Shown: in pieces, positions 7,454 to 16,452 of the stretch | Position numbering within the stretch: the stretch's first letter is position 1 | How the letters are laid out: the number at the start of each line of letters is the position of its first letter | Source of the DNA: Butyrivibrio proteoclasticus | Lineage (GTDB): Bacteria; Bacillota; Clostridia; Lachnospirales; Lachnospiraceae | Assembly: GCF_900115735.1 (NCBI RefSeq) | Contig: NZ_FOXO01000036.1 | Span: forward strand, 1 to 34,107 | DNA: 34,107 bases | Direction: 5' to 3' | Program-made: the position numbers and the translations under genes | The notes under the pieces: model-generated | The model's database searches: none | What the model was told of the DNA's origin: nothing | Seen by the model: the letters and a program-made list of their open reading frames with translations, nothing else

Positions 7454-8617
7454 ATGTTATACACAAAAACAATAGAAGAAATGATTGAAGACAGCAGAGA
7501 CAAGCTTGTCATCGATGTTCGTGAAGAAAAGGATTTCAATAAAAGTTCATACCCGGGAGCTTTGAATATTTCCTGGGAAACATTTTCTGATCATGAAAAT
7601 GAACTGTCAAAAGAAAAGCCAATTTATCTTTTGTGTTACTCGGGAAAGCACTCAGTAGAGATCTGTGAAGAGTTTACTCCAAAGGGCTACGAGATTTACA
7701 GCATAGAAGGCGGTATCTACAGCTATTACAGATATACTATAGAGCATCAGCTCTCTGACGAAGATGAAAAAGAAATGCGTTGCAAAGAAATCGAGCGAAG
7801 CATCATCAAGAAGTTCAGGCCTGAGCTTTGGAGCCAGTTCACAAAAGCGATCAACACCTACGACCTCATCCAGGACGGGGACAAGATTGCTGTCTGCATA
7901 TCCGGTGGAAAAGATTCCATGCTGATGGCTAAGCTATTCCAGGAGCTTTCAAGGCATGGTAAAAAGAACTTTGAAGTAGTATACATGGTAATGAACCCCG
8001 GCTACAACGACATAAACTACACCACAATTATCAACAATGCCAAACTGATGCAGATTCCTATAACTGTTTTCGACTCAGATATCTTTGACATTGTAGATAA
8101 GGAAGTTTCAGGCTCACCCTGCTACCTGTGTGCAAGAATGAGACGTGGTGCCCTTTATAGTAAGGCAAAAGAGCTTGGATGTAACAAGATAGCCCTTGGT
8201 CACCACTACGACGATGTCATCGAAACCATACTGATGGGAATGCTCTACGGTGGTCAGATACAGACTATGATGCCAAAGCTTCACAGTACAAACTTTGAGG
8301 GCATGGAACTTATAAGACCTCTTTACCTCATCAGAGAAGAGGACATCAAAAAATGGATGGCATACAATGATCTCACTTTTATCAACTGCGCCTGCAGGCT
8401 GACAGAGAGCTGCGCAAGCTGCGGCGGTACAGATAAGGGCAGCAAGCGCGCTGAGATAAAATCTCTTATTTCAGAGCTCAGAGAAAGAAGCCCTTATATA
8501 GAAGCAAACATCTTCAAAAGTGTGGAGAATGTTCATCTCAACGCCCTTGTTGCCTACAAGACGCCTGATGGAAAGCGCCATCATTTCCTTGATAATTACA
8601 GTGAATATTCTGAATAA
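7454..8617 (+). CDS. Rhodanese-TtcA fusion: sulfur transferase joined to tRNA 2-thiolation PP-loop ATPase
   Basis: Residues 1-95 form a rhodanese domain with DVRE (21-24) and the active-site loop CYSGKHS starting at Cys61. From about 110 the protein is a TtcA-type N-type ATP pyrophosphatase with PP-loop SGGKDS (150-155), the CxxC pair CYLC (223-226), GHHYDD (249-254) and further cysteines in NCACRLTESCASCGG (311-325). TtcA enzymes use an Fe-S cluster to make 2-thiocytidine at tRNA position 32, taking sulfur from a persulfide. The attached rhodanese could supply that sulfur. The extra C-terminal cysteines may form a second metal site; they are also seen in TtcA-like proteins of unclear substrate. 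RBS AAGGAA precedes ATG. The 3' end overlaps the convergent DUF5107 gene by 22 bp. The tRNA target is inferred. Confidence 0.85.
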   Translation: MLYTKTIEEMIEDSRDKLVIDVREEKDFNKSSYPGALNISWETFSDHENELSKEKPIYLLCYSGKHSVEICEEFTPKGYEIYSIEGGIYSYYRYTIEHQLSDEDEKEMRCKEIERSIIKKFRPELWSQFTKAINTYDLIQDGDKIAVCISGGKDSMLMAKLFQELSRHGKKNFEVVYMVMNPGYNDINYTTIINNAKLMQIPITVFDSDIFDIVDKEVSGSPCYLCARMRRGALYSKAKELGCNKIALGHHYDDVIETILMGMLYGGQIQTMMPKLHSTNFEGMELIRPLYLIREEDIKKWMAYNDLTFINCACRLTESCASCGGTDKGSKRAEIKSLISELRERSPYIEANIFKSVENVHLNALVAYKTPDGKRHHFLDNYSEYSE

Positions 8618-11600
8618 ATATATGCATTCTGATGCGTATTATCCATTTCAATAACCTTTTTAAGGCAGTCCATTGCTTTTTCTTTATCTCCAAGGCCTAT
8701 AAACCCTAGTCCCATGAGATAATAGCAATGGGCTTTATTTTTTTTGTCCATATCTGCATCAAACACTGACATATCCGGCATTGATACAGCAAAATAGTCC
8801 ATTTTGAACTTATCGTGAAGATGCTTTTGCCCATAATCAAGGAGCTTATAGAACCTTGAATTGGCTTCTCTTTTATTTCCAAGCTTCTCAAATGCAAGTC
8901 CCTGGTAGAGTATCATATCAGCAGGCTGGTCGTAGTAGTACATCATTCCTGCAACTTCCATGGCTCCAAGGGTGGCTTTCTCAAAACACTCTTTTGCCTT
9001 ATCATTGTCACCCAGCATTTCTAAGCAGCATCCAAGGTTGTAGTAAATATGGTTATCCTTCGTGCCTTCAAGTCTGCCTTCACCAAGATTTTCAGGATAT
9101 GAAAGAGCCTCAAGGAGCTTGTCTTTTGCTTCACCTGCCCTACCTTCTTTTATCAGCTCTTTTGCCGGCTCTAAAAGGCACACCTTAAACTGAGTTGTGA
9201 TCTTCCCTTCTGCGCCTTCCCAGGTCTGGAAGCTGTGGCCTGTGATCCTCTCATGGGCCTCTTCATGCATCTTAAGCGAGTTGAGCAGTGTCACATACTC
9301 TGTATAAAGGTCATCTCTCTTCTCGATAAGGCCAATGTTTTCCTTATATTTTTCCAGTCTCTCTTTTAAAGGTCTGTTGAGCTTTTGATAGAGCTGGTCA
9401 AGTTCGAGGAACACCCTTGCGTCCTGCCTGTTAAGGTCAAAGGCTTTCTCAAGGCAGCTAAGGGCTTTCTCAGGGGCGCTTTTCTTGTTGTAGTAGGCAA
9501 TTGACAGGTTCCTTAAAACAGTTGGAAATGTATCGCATATCTCAAGGGAGGCCTCGTACATCTCAATTGCCAGGTCGTACTGAAGCTTGTCGTAGTACAG
9601 ACATCCCAGATAATACCTTGCTTTTGAGCCCTCATCATCAGCAGCTATCGCAGCTTTCAAAACTGCTATGTCCTCAAGCTTATTAGGGAAACAGTAAGCA
9701 GGATCTGCCTTTTCCCCTTTCTTATATGCCAAAAAAGCTTTCTCTTTTTCACCCAGTTTCTCAAAATATGCGCCGCGATAATAATGGACCATTGGATTAT
9801 CACCGTCGTAGATATCAAGGGCGCTTACAGCCTCTTCATAGAATCCGCCTTCAGCAAGGTCCCTTGCCACCATAAGGAAGGTCTCATGGAAGTTCCTTGT
9901 AAATTTTCTGAACTGCTCTGCTCCTTCGCCCACAAGCAAAGTCCTGATATAAGCTGACACAAAATCAAAAGTATCGTATTTTAAGTTCTCGCAGGTATAG
10001 TCTAGAGCCTTGGTTTTTCTTCCAAGCTTATAGAGAATAGCTGCCCTCAAAGCTCTCGCCTTTGTGCTATGACTGTTTTTCACAAGAGCCTCGTCTATCA
10101 GATCAAGGGCCGTTTCATACTCATGTTTTCTTGCCGCAATAGCCGAAAGGTAGTAGAAAGATTTCTCCTTCTGCTCATCCGACCAGGTTGCCTTGTAGAA
10201 CGCATCATAAGCCTCATCATATTTTTCCAGGTAAAAAAGACATAGTCCCAAATTGTAGAAGCTCTCGGAATCGTAAGGATTGGGATGAAGCCTTGTAAGC
10301 CTCTCGATCGCTTTTCTAAAGTACTTCTCCGAAAGGTCGAATCTGCCTCTTTTAAGCAAAAGAAGTCCATAGGCATTGTTGATCCTGATATCCCCGGGAT
10401 CGCGCTTCAAGCCCTCAAGGTAATATGGGTCAGGTAAAAATGTTGCGTGGCGATACTGCTCAATATGGTTGCCTGCAAGGAAGAGCTCCTCATTGGTCTG
10501 AATATCGCAAGGGTCCTTTACTGCCTCTGCAGGCTCAGCAAACTCAGGGTCTTTTTCCTCAAGGATTTTGAAGGAAACAAGCTCTTTTCCCGAAATATTA
10601 TCTGTAACTGTCACCCTGATCCTGCTCTTATCAAAGTCCTCTTCAGAACCTTTTCCTTTCAGAATCTTGCCAAGTTCAAGCTCACGTTCACAGATATCCA
10701 CAGGAGAAATTGCAACCTTCTCTGAAAAAAGAGTTTCACCACCATAGAGGACTGAAAGGGTAGCGTCATTATACTTCTCCGTCGCGTAAGCGCAGATGTA
10801 GAGCGCCTTGTCGGGCTTCACCTCAACATTAAGTGCCGCATGGATCGTTGCATTTTTTACCTGGCCGACCTTCTTGTATGGCATAAAGTACTGCTTAAAT
10901 ACCTTCTCCTCATAGGGCTTAAGCCAGGAGAAATCAGGCTGATTGTCGCAGAACATGCCGGTCATAAGCTCGATATATGGACCATCCTCGTCTGTAAGAT
11001 TTCGGTCCCATGCCTTTCCAAAGTCACCGCACCCCCATGTCCACTGCTTTTTGCCCGGTGATACGTGATGGTCAGCAACATGCAAAAGACCTGCTTCTTT
11101 CTTATAGTCATAGCCTCCAACAAAGTCAAAATCAGACTTCTCAGCCATATATGAAGTAGGCACAGGAATATTCTTATATCTTGAAATATCCACACCCTCG
11201 CTGTAATCATGCTTGTAATACTCACCTGTTGCGATAGGGAACCTTGAAACAGCGCGCTTTCCGTGGTCATATACGTTGTGAACATCTGGCGGAAAAATTG
11301 ACTGTGTGTAATCATTTACAGAAACCGCAGGGTTAGCCCACCACAAAAAAGTCTGCGGAAGCGGTGTTCTGTTATAGAGCTGCCCTGTGATTTCTATAAA
11401 AGCCTTCCCCGGATAAAGGGTAAACTTGGTTATCTCTTTTGTTCCATACATCTGGTCAACATCGCCTGTGATCAGAGTTACACTGCCGTCGCTGTTCTGC
11501 GCAAGCTTATAATCTACAGGAGAATAAGTTGTAGGTCTGTGATGCTGAGGCCAGTTAAACTCAATGCCTCCTGAGATCCATGGCCCCGTAAGTCCGACAA

Positions 11601-11907
11601 GAGCTGGTTTTATCACCTGATTGTAGTAGACAAAATCATAGCCGTTTGTCTTGTCATAGGCTCTCTGGATCCTGCCTCCAAGCTGTGGAAGGATCATCAC
11701 CTTTATGTACTCATTCTCAAGAAAAACTGCCTTCCAGGCCACATCCTTTTTGGTGCGGCTGATCTCATTGGTTGAAGGATAAGGATATATTTTTCCTGTG
11801 CTTCCCTGATACACTCTCTTCTCCAAAAACATTGGATTTATATCAGGCTTTCCGACCTCGTAAGTTGGGATTAGAACGCTCTCTTCCCATATTTTTGCAT
11901 CTATCAT
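8596..11907 (-). CDS. DUF5107 and TPR-repeat protein, probably carbohydrate-active
   Basis: This 1103-residue cytosolic protein has no signal peptide. The N-terminal part (about 30-330) has DUF5107 features: VMILPQLGGRIQRAYDK, GLTGPWISGGIEFNWPQHHR and HVSPGKKQWTWGCGDFG. This family adopts a galactose-mutarotase-like beta-sandwich, so a sugar ligand is expected. From about 470 onward the chain is a long series of tetratricopeptide repeats (for example SESFYNLGLCLFYLEKYDEA and KARYYLGCLYYDKLQYDLA). Length is usual for DUF5107-TPR proteins. ATG follows AAAGGAG. It is divergent from an AraC regulator and a GH2 glycosidase, which suggests joint use on an oligosaccharide. Catalysis has not been shown from this sequence. 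Its C-terminal codons overlap the convergent rhodanese-TtcA gene. Confidence 0.82.
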   Translation of the reverse strand: MIDAKIWEESVLIPTYEVGKPDINPMFLEKRVYQGSTGKIYPYPSTNEISRTKKDVAWKAVFLENEYIKVMILPQLGGRIQRAYDKTNGYDFVYYNQVIKPALVGLTGPWISGGIEFNWPQHHRPTTYSPVDYKLAQNSDGSVTLITGDVDQMYGTKEITKFTLYPGKAFIEITGQLYNRTPLPQTFLWWANPAVSVNDYTQSIFPPDVHNVYDHGKRAVSRFPIATGEYYKHDYSEGVDISRYKNIPVPTSYMAEKSDFDFVGGYDYKKEAGLLHVADHHVSPGKKQWTWGCGDFGKAWDRNLTDEDGPYIELMTGMFCDNQPDFSWLKPYEEKVFKQYFMPYKKVGQVKNATIHAALNVEVKPDKALYICAYATEKYNDATLSVLYGGETLFSEKVAISPVDICERELELGKILKGKGSEEDFDKSRIRVTVTDNISGKELVSFKILEEKDPEFAEPAEAVKDPCDIQTNEELFLAGNHIEQYRHATFLPDPYYLEGLKRDPGDIRINNAYGLLLLKRGRFDLSEKYFRKAIERLTRLHPNPYDSESFYNLGLCLFYLEKYDEAYDAFYKATWSDEQKEKSFYYLSAIAARKHEYETALDLIDEALVKNSHSTKARALRAAILYKLGRKTKALDYTCENLKYDTFDFVSAYIRTLLVGEGAEQFRKFTRNFHETFLMVARDLAEGGFYEEAVSALDIYDGDNPMVHYYRGAYFEKLGEKEKAFLAYKKGEKADPAYCFPNKLEDIAVLKAAIAADDEGSKARYYLGCLYYDKLQYDLAIEMYEASLEICDTFPTVLRNLSIAYYNKKSAPEKALSCLEKAFDLNRQDARVFLELDQLYQKLNRPLKERLEKYKENIGLIEKRDDLYTEYVTLLNSLKMHEEAHERITGHSFQTWEGAEGKITTQFKVCLLEPAKELIKEGRAGEAKDKLLEALSYPENLGEGRLEGTKDNHIYYNLGCCLEMLGDNDKAKECFEKATLGAMEVAGMMYYYDQPADMILYQGLAFEKLGNKREANSRFYKLLDYGQKHLHDKFKMDYFAVSMPDMSVFDADMDKKNKAHCYYLMGLGFIGLGDKEKAMDCLKKVIEMDNTHQNAYIYSEYSL

Positions 11908-11945
11908 GTCTATTCTCCTTTGCGGATACTATTGTTATTTCATTC

Positions 11946-11994
11946 GTAACTATTCAGAGCAAGCCCCGGACTAGTTACTTACATTTTCAGTTAC
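11946..11994. promoter_or_regulatory. Repeated AGTTAC boxes between DUF5107 and AraC genes, possible operator
   Basis: AGTTAC occurs directly repeated at 11973-11978 and 11989-11994 (16 bp apart), and once inverted as GTAACT at 11946-11951. The boxes lie in the 214-bp divergent region between the DUF5107 gene and the AraC-type regulator. AraC-family proteins commonly bind direct repeats, so these are a candidate operator. The boxes are short and could be chance. Confidence 0.3.
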
Positions 11995-12049
11995 CCAAGA
12001 GCTATCATCAAGTGAAAAAATTGGTAATTTTTATTAAAATATTGCTCTA

Positions 12050-12078
12050 TTGTGCGAGCCACCTGCCAGTGCTATAAT
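12050..12078 (+). promoter_or_regulatory. Promoter candidate for the AraC-GH2 operon
   Basis: TTGTGC (12050-12055) and a perfect TATAAT (12073-12078) are separated by 17 bp. The -10 ends 43 bp before the chosen regulator start. Confidence 0.6.
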
Positions 12079-12121
12079 TCCTCTATGTTAAAAGAATTTT
12101 TTCTCAACCAGGGAAATGCTT

Positions 12122-12973
12122 ATGAAATCTTCAGAAAAGTACGTTTCAAGGGATTCTGAATACTTTTTCCACTATGCCTCTGCCACAGCTCAAAAGCTCT
12201 TTTTCTATCCGGTTGTGGCAGGTAGATTCACATACCTTCCCGGGTATGAACTGAGTCGTGAAAGGTATGACAGTTACCTCATGATAATTGTTGAAACCGG
12301 TGAACTTACAGCCTGCATTTCAGGAAAAGAATGCATAGTATATCCCGGTCAGATTTTATTGATAAATTGCTATGAGCCTCACTCCTATAAGAGCCTTGTG
12401 AAAACCACCATCTCCTGGATCCACTTTGATGGCAACATGAGCAAAGACTTCTACGAAGCCATAATTAATTCCAAGGGAAACATCTTAACCCCGCAGAACC
12501 TGCAGCCCATAAAGAGTCTTTGCCACAAGATAATTGAGTCCATGAATGAGAGTAAAAACAAATGCTCCGAGGGCGATTACTCGCTGATGATCCACAATCT
12601 TTTGAACCTAATGCTGACTTCAGAAAATACCCAGATCATCGGAAACAGCGAGAATTTCCAAAAGGTTTTAAGCTACATAAATGATCATTTTTCAGAAAAT
12701 ATTTCAATTGATGAACTATCAGGGATTGCAGGTCTTACAAGCTATTACTTTCTCAGAGCTTTTAAGAAAAAAACAGGCGTAACGCCGCACCAGTTCATTA
12801 TTGATACAAGGCTTTCGTCCGCCAAATACTACTTATCCTCAACGGATATGAGCATAAGTGATATTGCTGAAAAGGTTGGATTTAGCGACGAGAGCGCATT
12901 TTGCCAGTCATTTAAAAAGAAAAACGGCACAACACCGCTTAAATACAGAAGAGGAGAAAATTATGAGATATGA
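12122..12973 (+). CDS. AraC-family transcriptional regulator
   Basis: The protein of 283 residues has an N-terminal cupin-like sensing half (YLPGYELSRERYDSYLMIIVETGELTAC, then YPGQILLINCYEPHSYKS) and a C-terminal double helix-turn-helix (about 185-283). The signature is SDIAEKVGFSDESAFCQSFKKKNGTTPLKYRR. I prefer ATG 12122 over 12116, because AGGGA at 12110-12114 is 7 nt before the former and only 1 nt before the latter. The stop overlaps the start of the GH2 gene by 11 bp, so the two are translationally coupled. It is expected to activate this glycosidase operon, and perhaps the divergent DUF5107 gene, in response to a sugar. The inducer is unknown. Confidence 0.9.
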   Translation: MKSSEKYVSRDSEYFFHYASATAQKLFFYPVVAGRFTYLPGYELSRERYDSYLMIIVETGELTACISGKECIVYPGQILLINCYEPHSYKSLVKTTISWIHFDGNMSKDFYEAIINSKGNILTPQNLQPIKSLCHKIIESMNESKNKCSEGDYSLMIHNLLNLMLTSENTQIIGNSENFQKVLSYINDHFSENISIDELSGIAGLTSYYFLRAFKKKTGVTPHQFIIDTRLSSAKYYLSSTDMSISDIAEKVGFSDESAFCQSFKKKNGTTPLKYRRGENYEI

Positions 12974-15713
12974 TCTAACAGGCAATTGGACGATTACTGC
13001 AAACCAGGTTCAAAAGCAAGGGCAGCTTCCCGGAACCCTTGATACCAACGGGATTGGAAATAATGACAAGGTTGCAAAGCCCTGGCATCCGGACATTGAA
13101 GACAGAAACAAACACATGGAAAAAGATGCGGAGACTGACCCAAGGATCAACTCCAGGTTCACAAGACTCTACACCTATGAGGGCGAAGCTACATTTCAGA
13201 GAAACTTTGATGAAGAGCCATCTTCCGATAAGAGGCTTTTTATCGTGGCAGAAAGAGCACGCGCTCTTTGTCTTAATGTGGACGGCGCAGACATTCCAAG
13301 CGCCAGCGGGTGCCTTAGCACTCCCTACGTTTTCGAAGTTACGGGAATCCTTCACAAAGGAAGCACTATCACCTTCACCTGCGACAACTCCTATCAGGGG
13401 CTTCCTTACAAAGACATTGTCTTTTCCTCAGCAGCCACAGATGAGACCCAGACTAACTGGAACGGAATAATTGGCGGCATCTACGTAGAGGAAAGAGATA
13501 ATATCTTTTTATCTGACATTATGGTCTACCCTCACGGAAACAAACTTGATGTCCGCATCGTTATAGATGTAGCTGAAAACGCTGTAAATGCTTCGAACAT
13601 GAGTCTTGTCCTTAGCTGCCCATACCTTGCAGACACCATCGAGTCAGCGGTAGACATTGATCCGTCTGACGACTGCACTGTCATAGAGCTTACAGATCTT
13701 GAACTTTCCGATAACTACGGAGACCACCTCTGGGACGAAGGAAAGGGCAACCTCTGCGACCTCACTGTATCTCTTTTAGCTGATGCAAAAGAAATAACAA
13801 GAAAAAATGTCCGCTTTGGAATCAGGGACTTTTCCTACGATAGCGAGGGAAGGCTTACAATAAACGGCCGCAGATTTTTCCTAAGAGGCGAAGCCAACTG
13901 CGCTGTTTTCCCTGAAACAGGCTTTCCTCCAATGGACAAAGAAAGCTGGACAAAGATACTTAAAACCTACGCCACATACGGTGTAAACTGCATGCGTTTC
14001 CACTCCTGGTGTCCTCCGGAAGCAGCTTTTTCTGCAGCTGACGAGCTTGGTATGATGATGCAGCCTGAGCTCTCCCACTGGAATCCAAGAGACGCCTTTA
14101 AGAGCAGCGAAAGCAAGGAATATTACCAGACAGAGCTTCTGGAGATTCTCTGGACCTACGCCAACCACCCTTCTTTTGTCATGCTCTCACTCGGAAATGA
14201 GCTCATAACAGATGAAGAGGGCGTTGCCTACATGCACGAGCTCTTATCAATCGCCAAAAGAACTGACAACACCCGCCTCTTTGCCTGGGGATCAAACAAC
14301 TTCTACGGCGCAAATGGAGTTGATAAAGAGAGCGACTTCTACACTTCTGCCCGCTTTAAGGACAAGCACATCCGTCTTTCCGGAGTTAAAGGGCTTTTTA
14401 ATACGACCTATCCTAATGCAAAAAACAACTTCTCAAAGATTATGAAGAACCTCAGAAAAGACTATGACAAACCTGTCTTTGGTTTCGAAGTTGGTCAGTA
14501 CGAGGTCTCTCCTGACACCTCCGAGATTGATGAGTTCAAAGGTGTTACAAAGCCTGATAATTACAGCATTGTAAAGGATAAATTAAAAGCCCTTGGTATA
14601 TCAGATAAAGAATGGAAAAAGAGAATCGCCGCAACAGGTGAGCTTGCCTTAATAGGCTATCGTGAGGAAGTTGAAGCTGTCATGAGAACTCCTGAAATGT
14701 CAGGCTTATCTCTTCTTGGACTTCAGGACTTCCCCGGACAAGGAACAGCTCTTGTAGGAATGCTCAATTCTCACCTTGAAGCAAAAACTTTTCCTTTTGC
14801 CGAGCCTTCAAGATTCAATAGCTTTTTTACTTCCAAGGCGCTTTTGGTTCTTCTTGACAGATACACTTATGTTACAGGAGATGTGATAAAAGCAGATGTT
14901 TTATTTGCCAATTACAGTCAGGATGATTTCTTTTTACCTGTAAAATATGCCCTTTGCGAGCATTCAGATGGTGCTGCAACTACATCTGCCGCTGCCTGCA
15001 AGAGCGGAGACTTAAGCGAAGTTTATTGCCCTGCAGGAACACTAAACAACGTAGGAACAATTGAGATTCCATTAAACGATTACACTTCTCCTAAAAGACT
15101 GGATCTGATTGTTTATTATGAAAACACTGACATTAGAAACACTTACCCTGTGTGGGTTTACCCGGATGATAAGCCAATTTGTCCTGATTCAATATACGAA
15201 ACTGAAGTCCTTGACGAAAAGGCAATAAAAATTTTGGAAGGCGGCGGCAAAGTATTCCTTGCTCCGCACTCAACACAGGAATCCATTCCACACTCTGCTA
15301 AAGCTCAGTTTTCTACGGACTTTTGGTCAGTTGGAACTTTCCCTAACCAGGAAGGAACCATGGGACAGCTCATTCAAAAAGACCATCCTTTATTTAATGA
15401 CTTCCCTACCGAAGAGTTTACCAACTACCAGTGGTGGCCAATGGCTTCACAGAGAGCTTTCATCCTTCCAAAATACATGGACACTCTTGTAACTGAGATG
15501 GACAGCTATGCTACACTCCGTCCAATGTCACAGCTTCTTGAAGTAAAGTGCAACGGCGGCAAGCTTATGGCTTCCTCCATGGGCCTTTGGGACCTCCAGG
15601 AATACCCTGAAGCGAGAGCTCTTTTGCACAGTATCTACAGGTATATGGATTCAAATGCGTTTAACCCTGCAGCTGAGATGACTATTGATGATGTAGAAGG
15701 TATGTTATCTTAA
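12963..15713 (+). CDS. Glycoside hydrolase family 2 protein
   Basis: The start is ATG 12963, inside the end of the regulator gene, with AGGAG before it; a longer in-frame extension overlaps the regulator and is unlikely. The product has 916 residues and no signal peptide, so it is cytosolic. Residues 1-190 are the jelly-roll sugar-binding domain (FIVAERARALCLNVDG, NWNGIIGGIYVEERDN). An immunoglobulin-like sandwich follows to about 290, then a TIM barrel. The acid/base is Glu413 in LGNEL (410-414). The nucleophile is probably Glu509 in KPVFGFEVGQ. RLTINGRRFFLRGEANCAVFP (297-317) and RFHSWCPPEAAF are GH2 barrel landmarks. The C-terminal third is unassigned beta-rich sequence. Beta-galactosidase, beta-mannosidase or beta-glucuronidase activity cannot be separated here. 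Confidence 0.88.
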   Translation: MRYDLTGNWTITANQVQKQGQLPGTLDTNGIGNNDKVAKPWHPDIEDRNKHMEKDAETDPRINSRFTRLYTYEGEATFQRNFDEEPSSDKRLFIVAERARALCLNVDGADIPSASGCLSTPYVFEVTGILHKGSTITFTCDNSYQGLPYKDIVFSSAATDETQTNWNGIIGGIYVEERDNIFLSDIMVYPHGNKLDVRIVIDVAENAVNASNMSLVLSCPYLADTIESAVDIDPSDDCTVIELTDLELSDNYGDHLWDEGKGNLCDLTVSLLADAKEITRKNVRFGIRDFSYDSEGRLTINGRRFFLRGEANCAVFPETGFPPMDKESWTKILKTYATYGVNCMRFHSWCPPEAAFSAADELGMMMQPELSHWNPRDAFKSSESKEYYQTELLEILWTYANHPSFVMLSLGNELITDEEGVAYMHELLSIAKRTDNTRLFAWGSNNFYGANGVDKESDFYTSARFKDKHIRLSGVKGLFNTTYPNAKNNFSKIMKNLRKDYDKPVFGFEVGQYEVSPDTSEIDEFKGVTKPDNYSIVKDKLKALGISDKEWKKRIAATGELALIGYREEVEAVMRTPEMSGLSLLGLQDFPGQGTALVGMLNSHLEAKTFPFAEPSRFNSFFTSKALLVLLDRYTYVTGDVIKADVLFANYSQDDFFLPVKYALCEHSDGAATTSAAACKSGDLSEVYCPAGTLNNVGTIEIPLNDYTSPKRLDLIVYYENTDIRNTYPVWVYPDDKPICPDSIYETEVLDEKAIKILEGGGKVFLAPHSTQESIPHSAKAQFSTDFWSVGTFPNQEGTMGQLIQKDHPLFNDFPTEEFTNYQWWPMASQRAFILPKYMDTLVTEMDSYATLRPMSQLLEVKCNGGKLMASSMGLWDLQEYPEARALLHSIYRYMDSNAFNPAAEMTIDDVEGMLS

Positions 15714-15792
15714 AAAAATTGACCAATTCACTTCATATACATATACTCTTAATGTGTCATTTTACGGAACAGAAAAATGGAGTAAACGAAGT

Positions 15793-16389
15793 ATGAATAT
15801 TTATATTGATTTTGACGATTGTTTATGTGAAACTGCCAAGCACTTTTCCATACTTGTAAAAGAGATGTTTAACAAGGACGTGCCTTACGAAGATATAAAG
15901 TTCTTTGATCTCAAAAGATCTTTTGATCTTACTGATAAGGAATATGAAGATATGATGCTGGAAGGCCACAGGCCTGAGGTTCTTCTTTCTTATGAGGAGA
16001 CACCGGGAGCTGCCACGACTATCAATACTTGGATTGACGAAGGCCACGATGTATCTATCATTACAGGAAGACCTGACAGCGCTTATAAAGCTTCAAGGCA
16101 GTGGCTTGACGAACATAATCTTAAGAGGGTAAAGCTCTTTTGTCTTAATAAATACGGGCGCGACAGTTTTATCAAGAACAGCGAATTCAATCTTGAGCTG
16201 GAAGATTACTACAAAATGAAATTTGACTATGCCATTGAAGACTCACCTATGGCATTTAAGTTTTTTGACCATCTTCCTGATCTTAAGGTAATGGTCGTTG
16301 ACAGGCCCTGGAACAGGGAATGTGAATTTCCAAGCAAGGCCTTCACAAGATGCCCTGACTGGAAAGCAATAAAAGAACTTGTTAAATAA
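15793..16389 (+). CDS. HAD-superfamily 5'(3')-deoxyribonucleotidase-like protein (NT5C type)
   Basis: The protein of 198 residues begins MNIYIDFDDCLCETAKHFSI, with catalytic aspartates D6 and D8 of HAD motif I. Motif II is SIITGRP and motif IV is YAIEDSP. The fold and length fit the bacterial NT5C-like group of putative pyrimidine 5'-nucleotidases that remove phosphate from nucleotides. I chose ATG 15793 because GGAG lies 10 nt before it and homologous starts begin directly at the IDFDD strand; a 13-residue extension from 15754 has no RBS. It follows GH2 by 79 bp and may be read through from that operon or have its own promoter. A strong terminator follows. Confidence 0.82.
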   Translation: MNIYIDFDDCLCETAKHFSILVKEMFNKDVPYEDIKFFDLKRSFDLTDKEYEDMMLEGHRPEVLLSYEETPGAATTINTWIDEGHDVSIITGRPDSAYKASRQWLDEHNLKRVKLFCLNKYGRDSFIKNSEFNLELEDYYKMKFDYAIEDSPMAFKFFDHLPDLKVMVVDRPWNRECEFPSKAFTRCPDWKAIKELVK

Positions 16390-16391
16390 CG

Positions 16392-16437
16392 AAAAAACTT
16401 CCAACACATTTTTCATACCCTGTGTTGGAAGTTTTTT
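16392..16437. terminator. Bidirectional terminator between convergent genes
   Basis: AAAAAACTTCCAACACA (16392-16408) and TGTGTTGGAAGTTTTTT (16421-16437) are perfect complements with a 12-nt loop. Each strand ends in a T run, serving the nucleotidase gene on the plus strand and the flavoprotein gene on the minus strand. Confidence 0.92.
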
Positions 16438-16452
16438 ATTGTTTTTTATCAA

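Noticed and set aside
12858..12962. Longer GH2 start inside the AraC gene
   Set aside because: The extension is read from another frame of the regulator HTH region; AGGAG and ATG 12963 with a typical GH2 beginning are far better.
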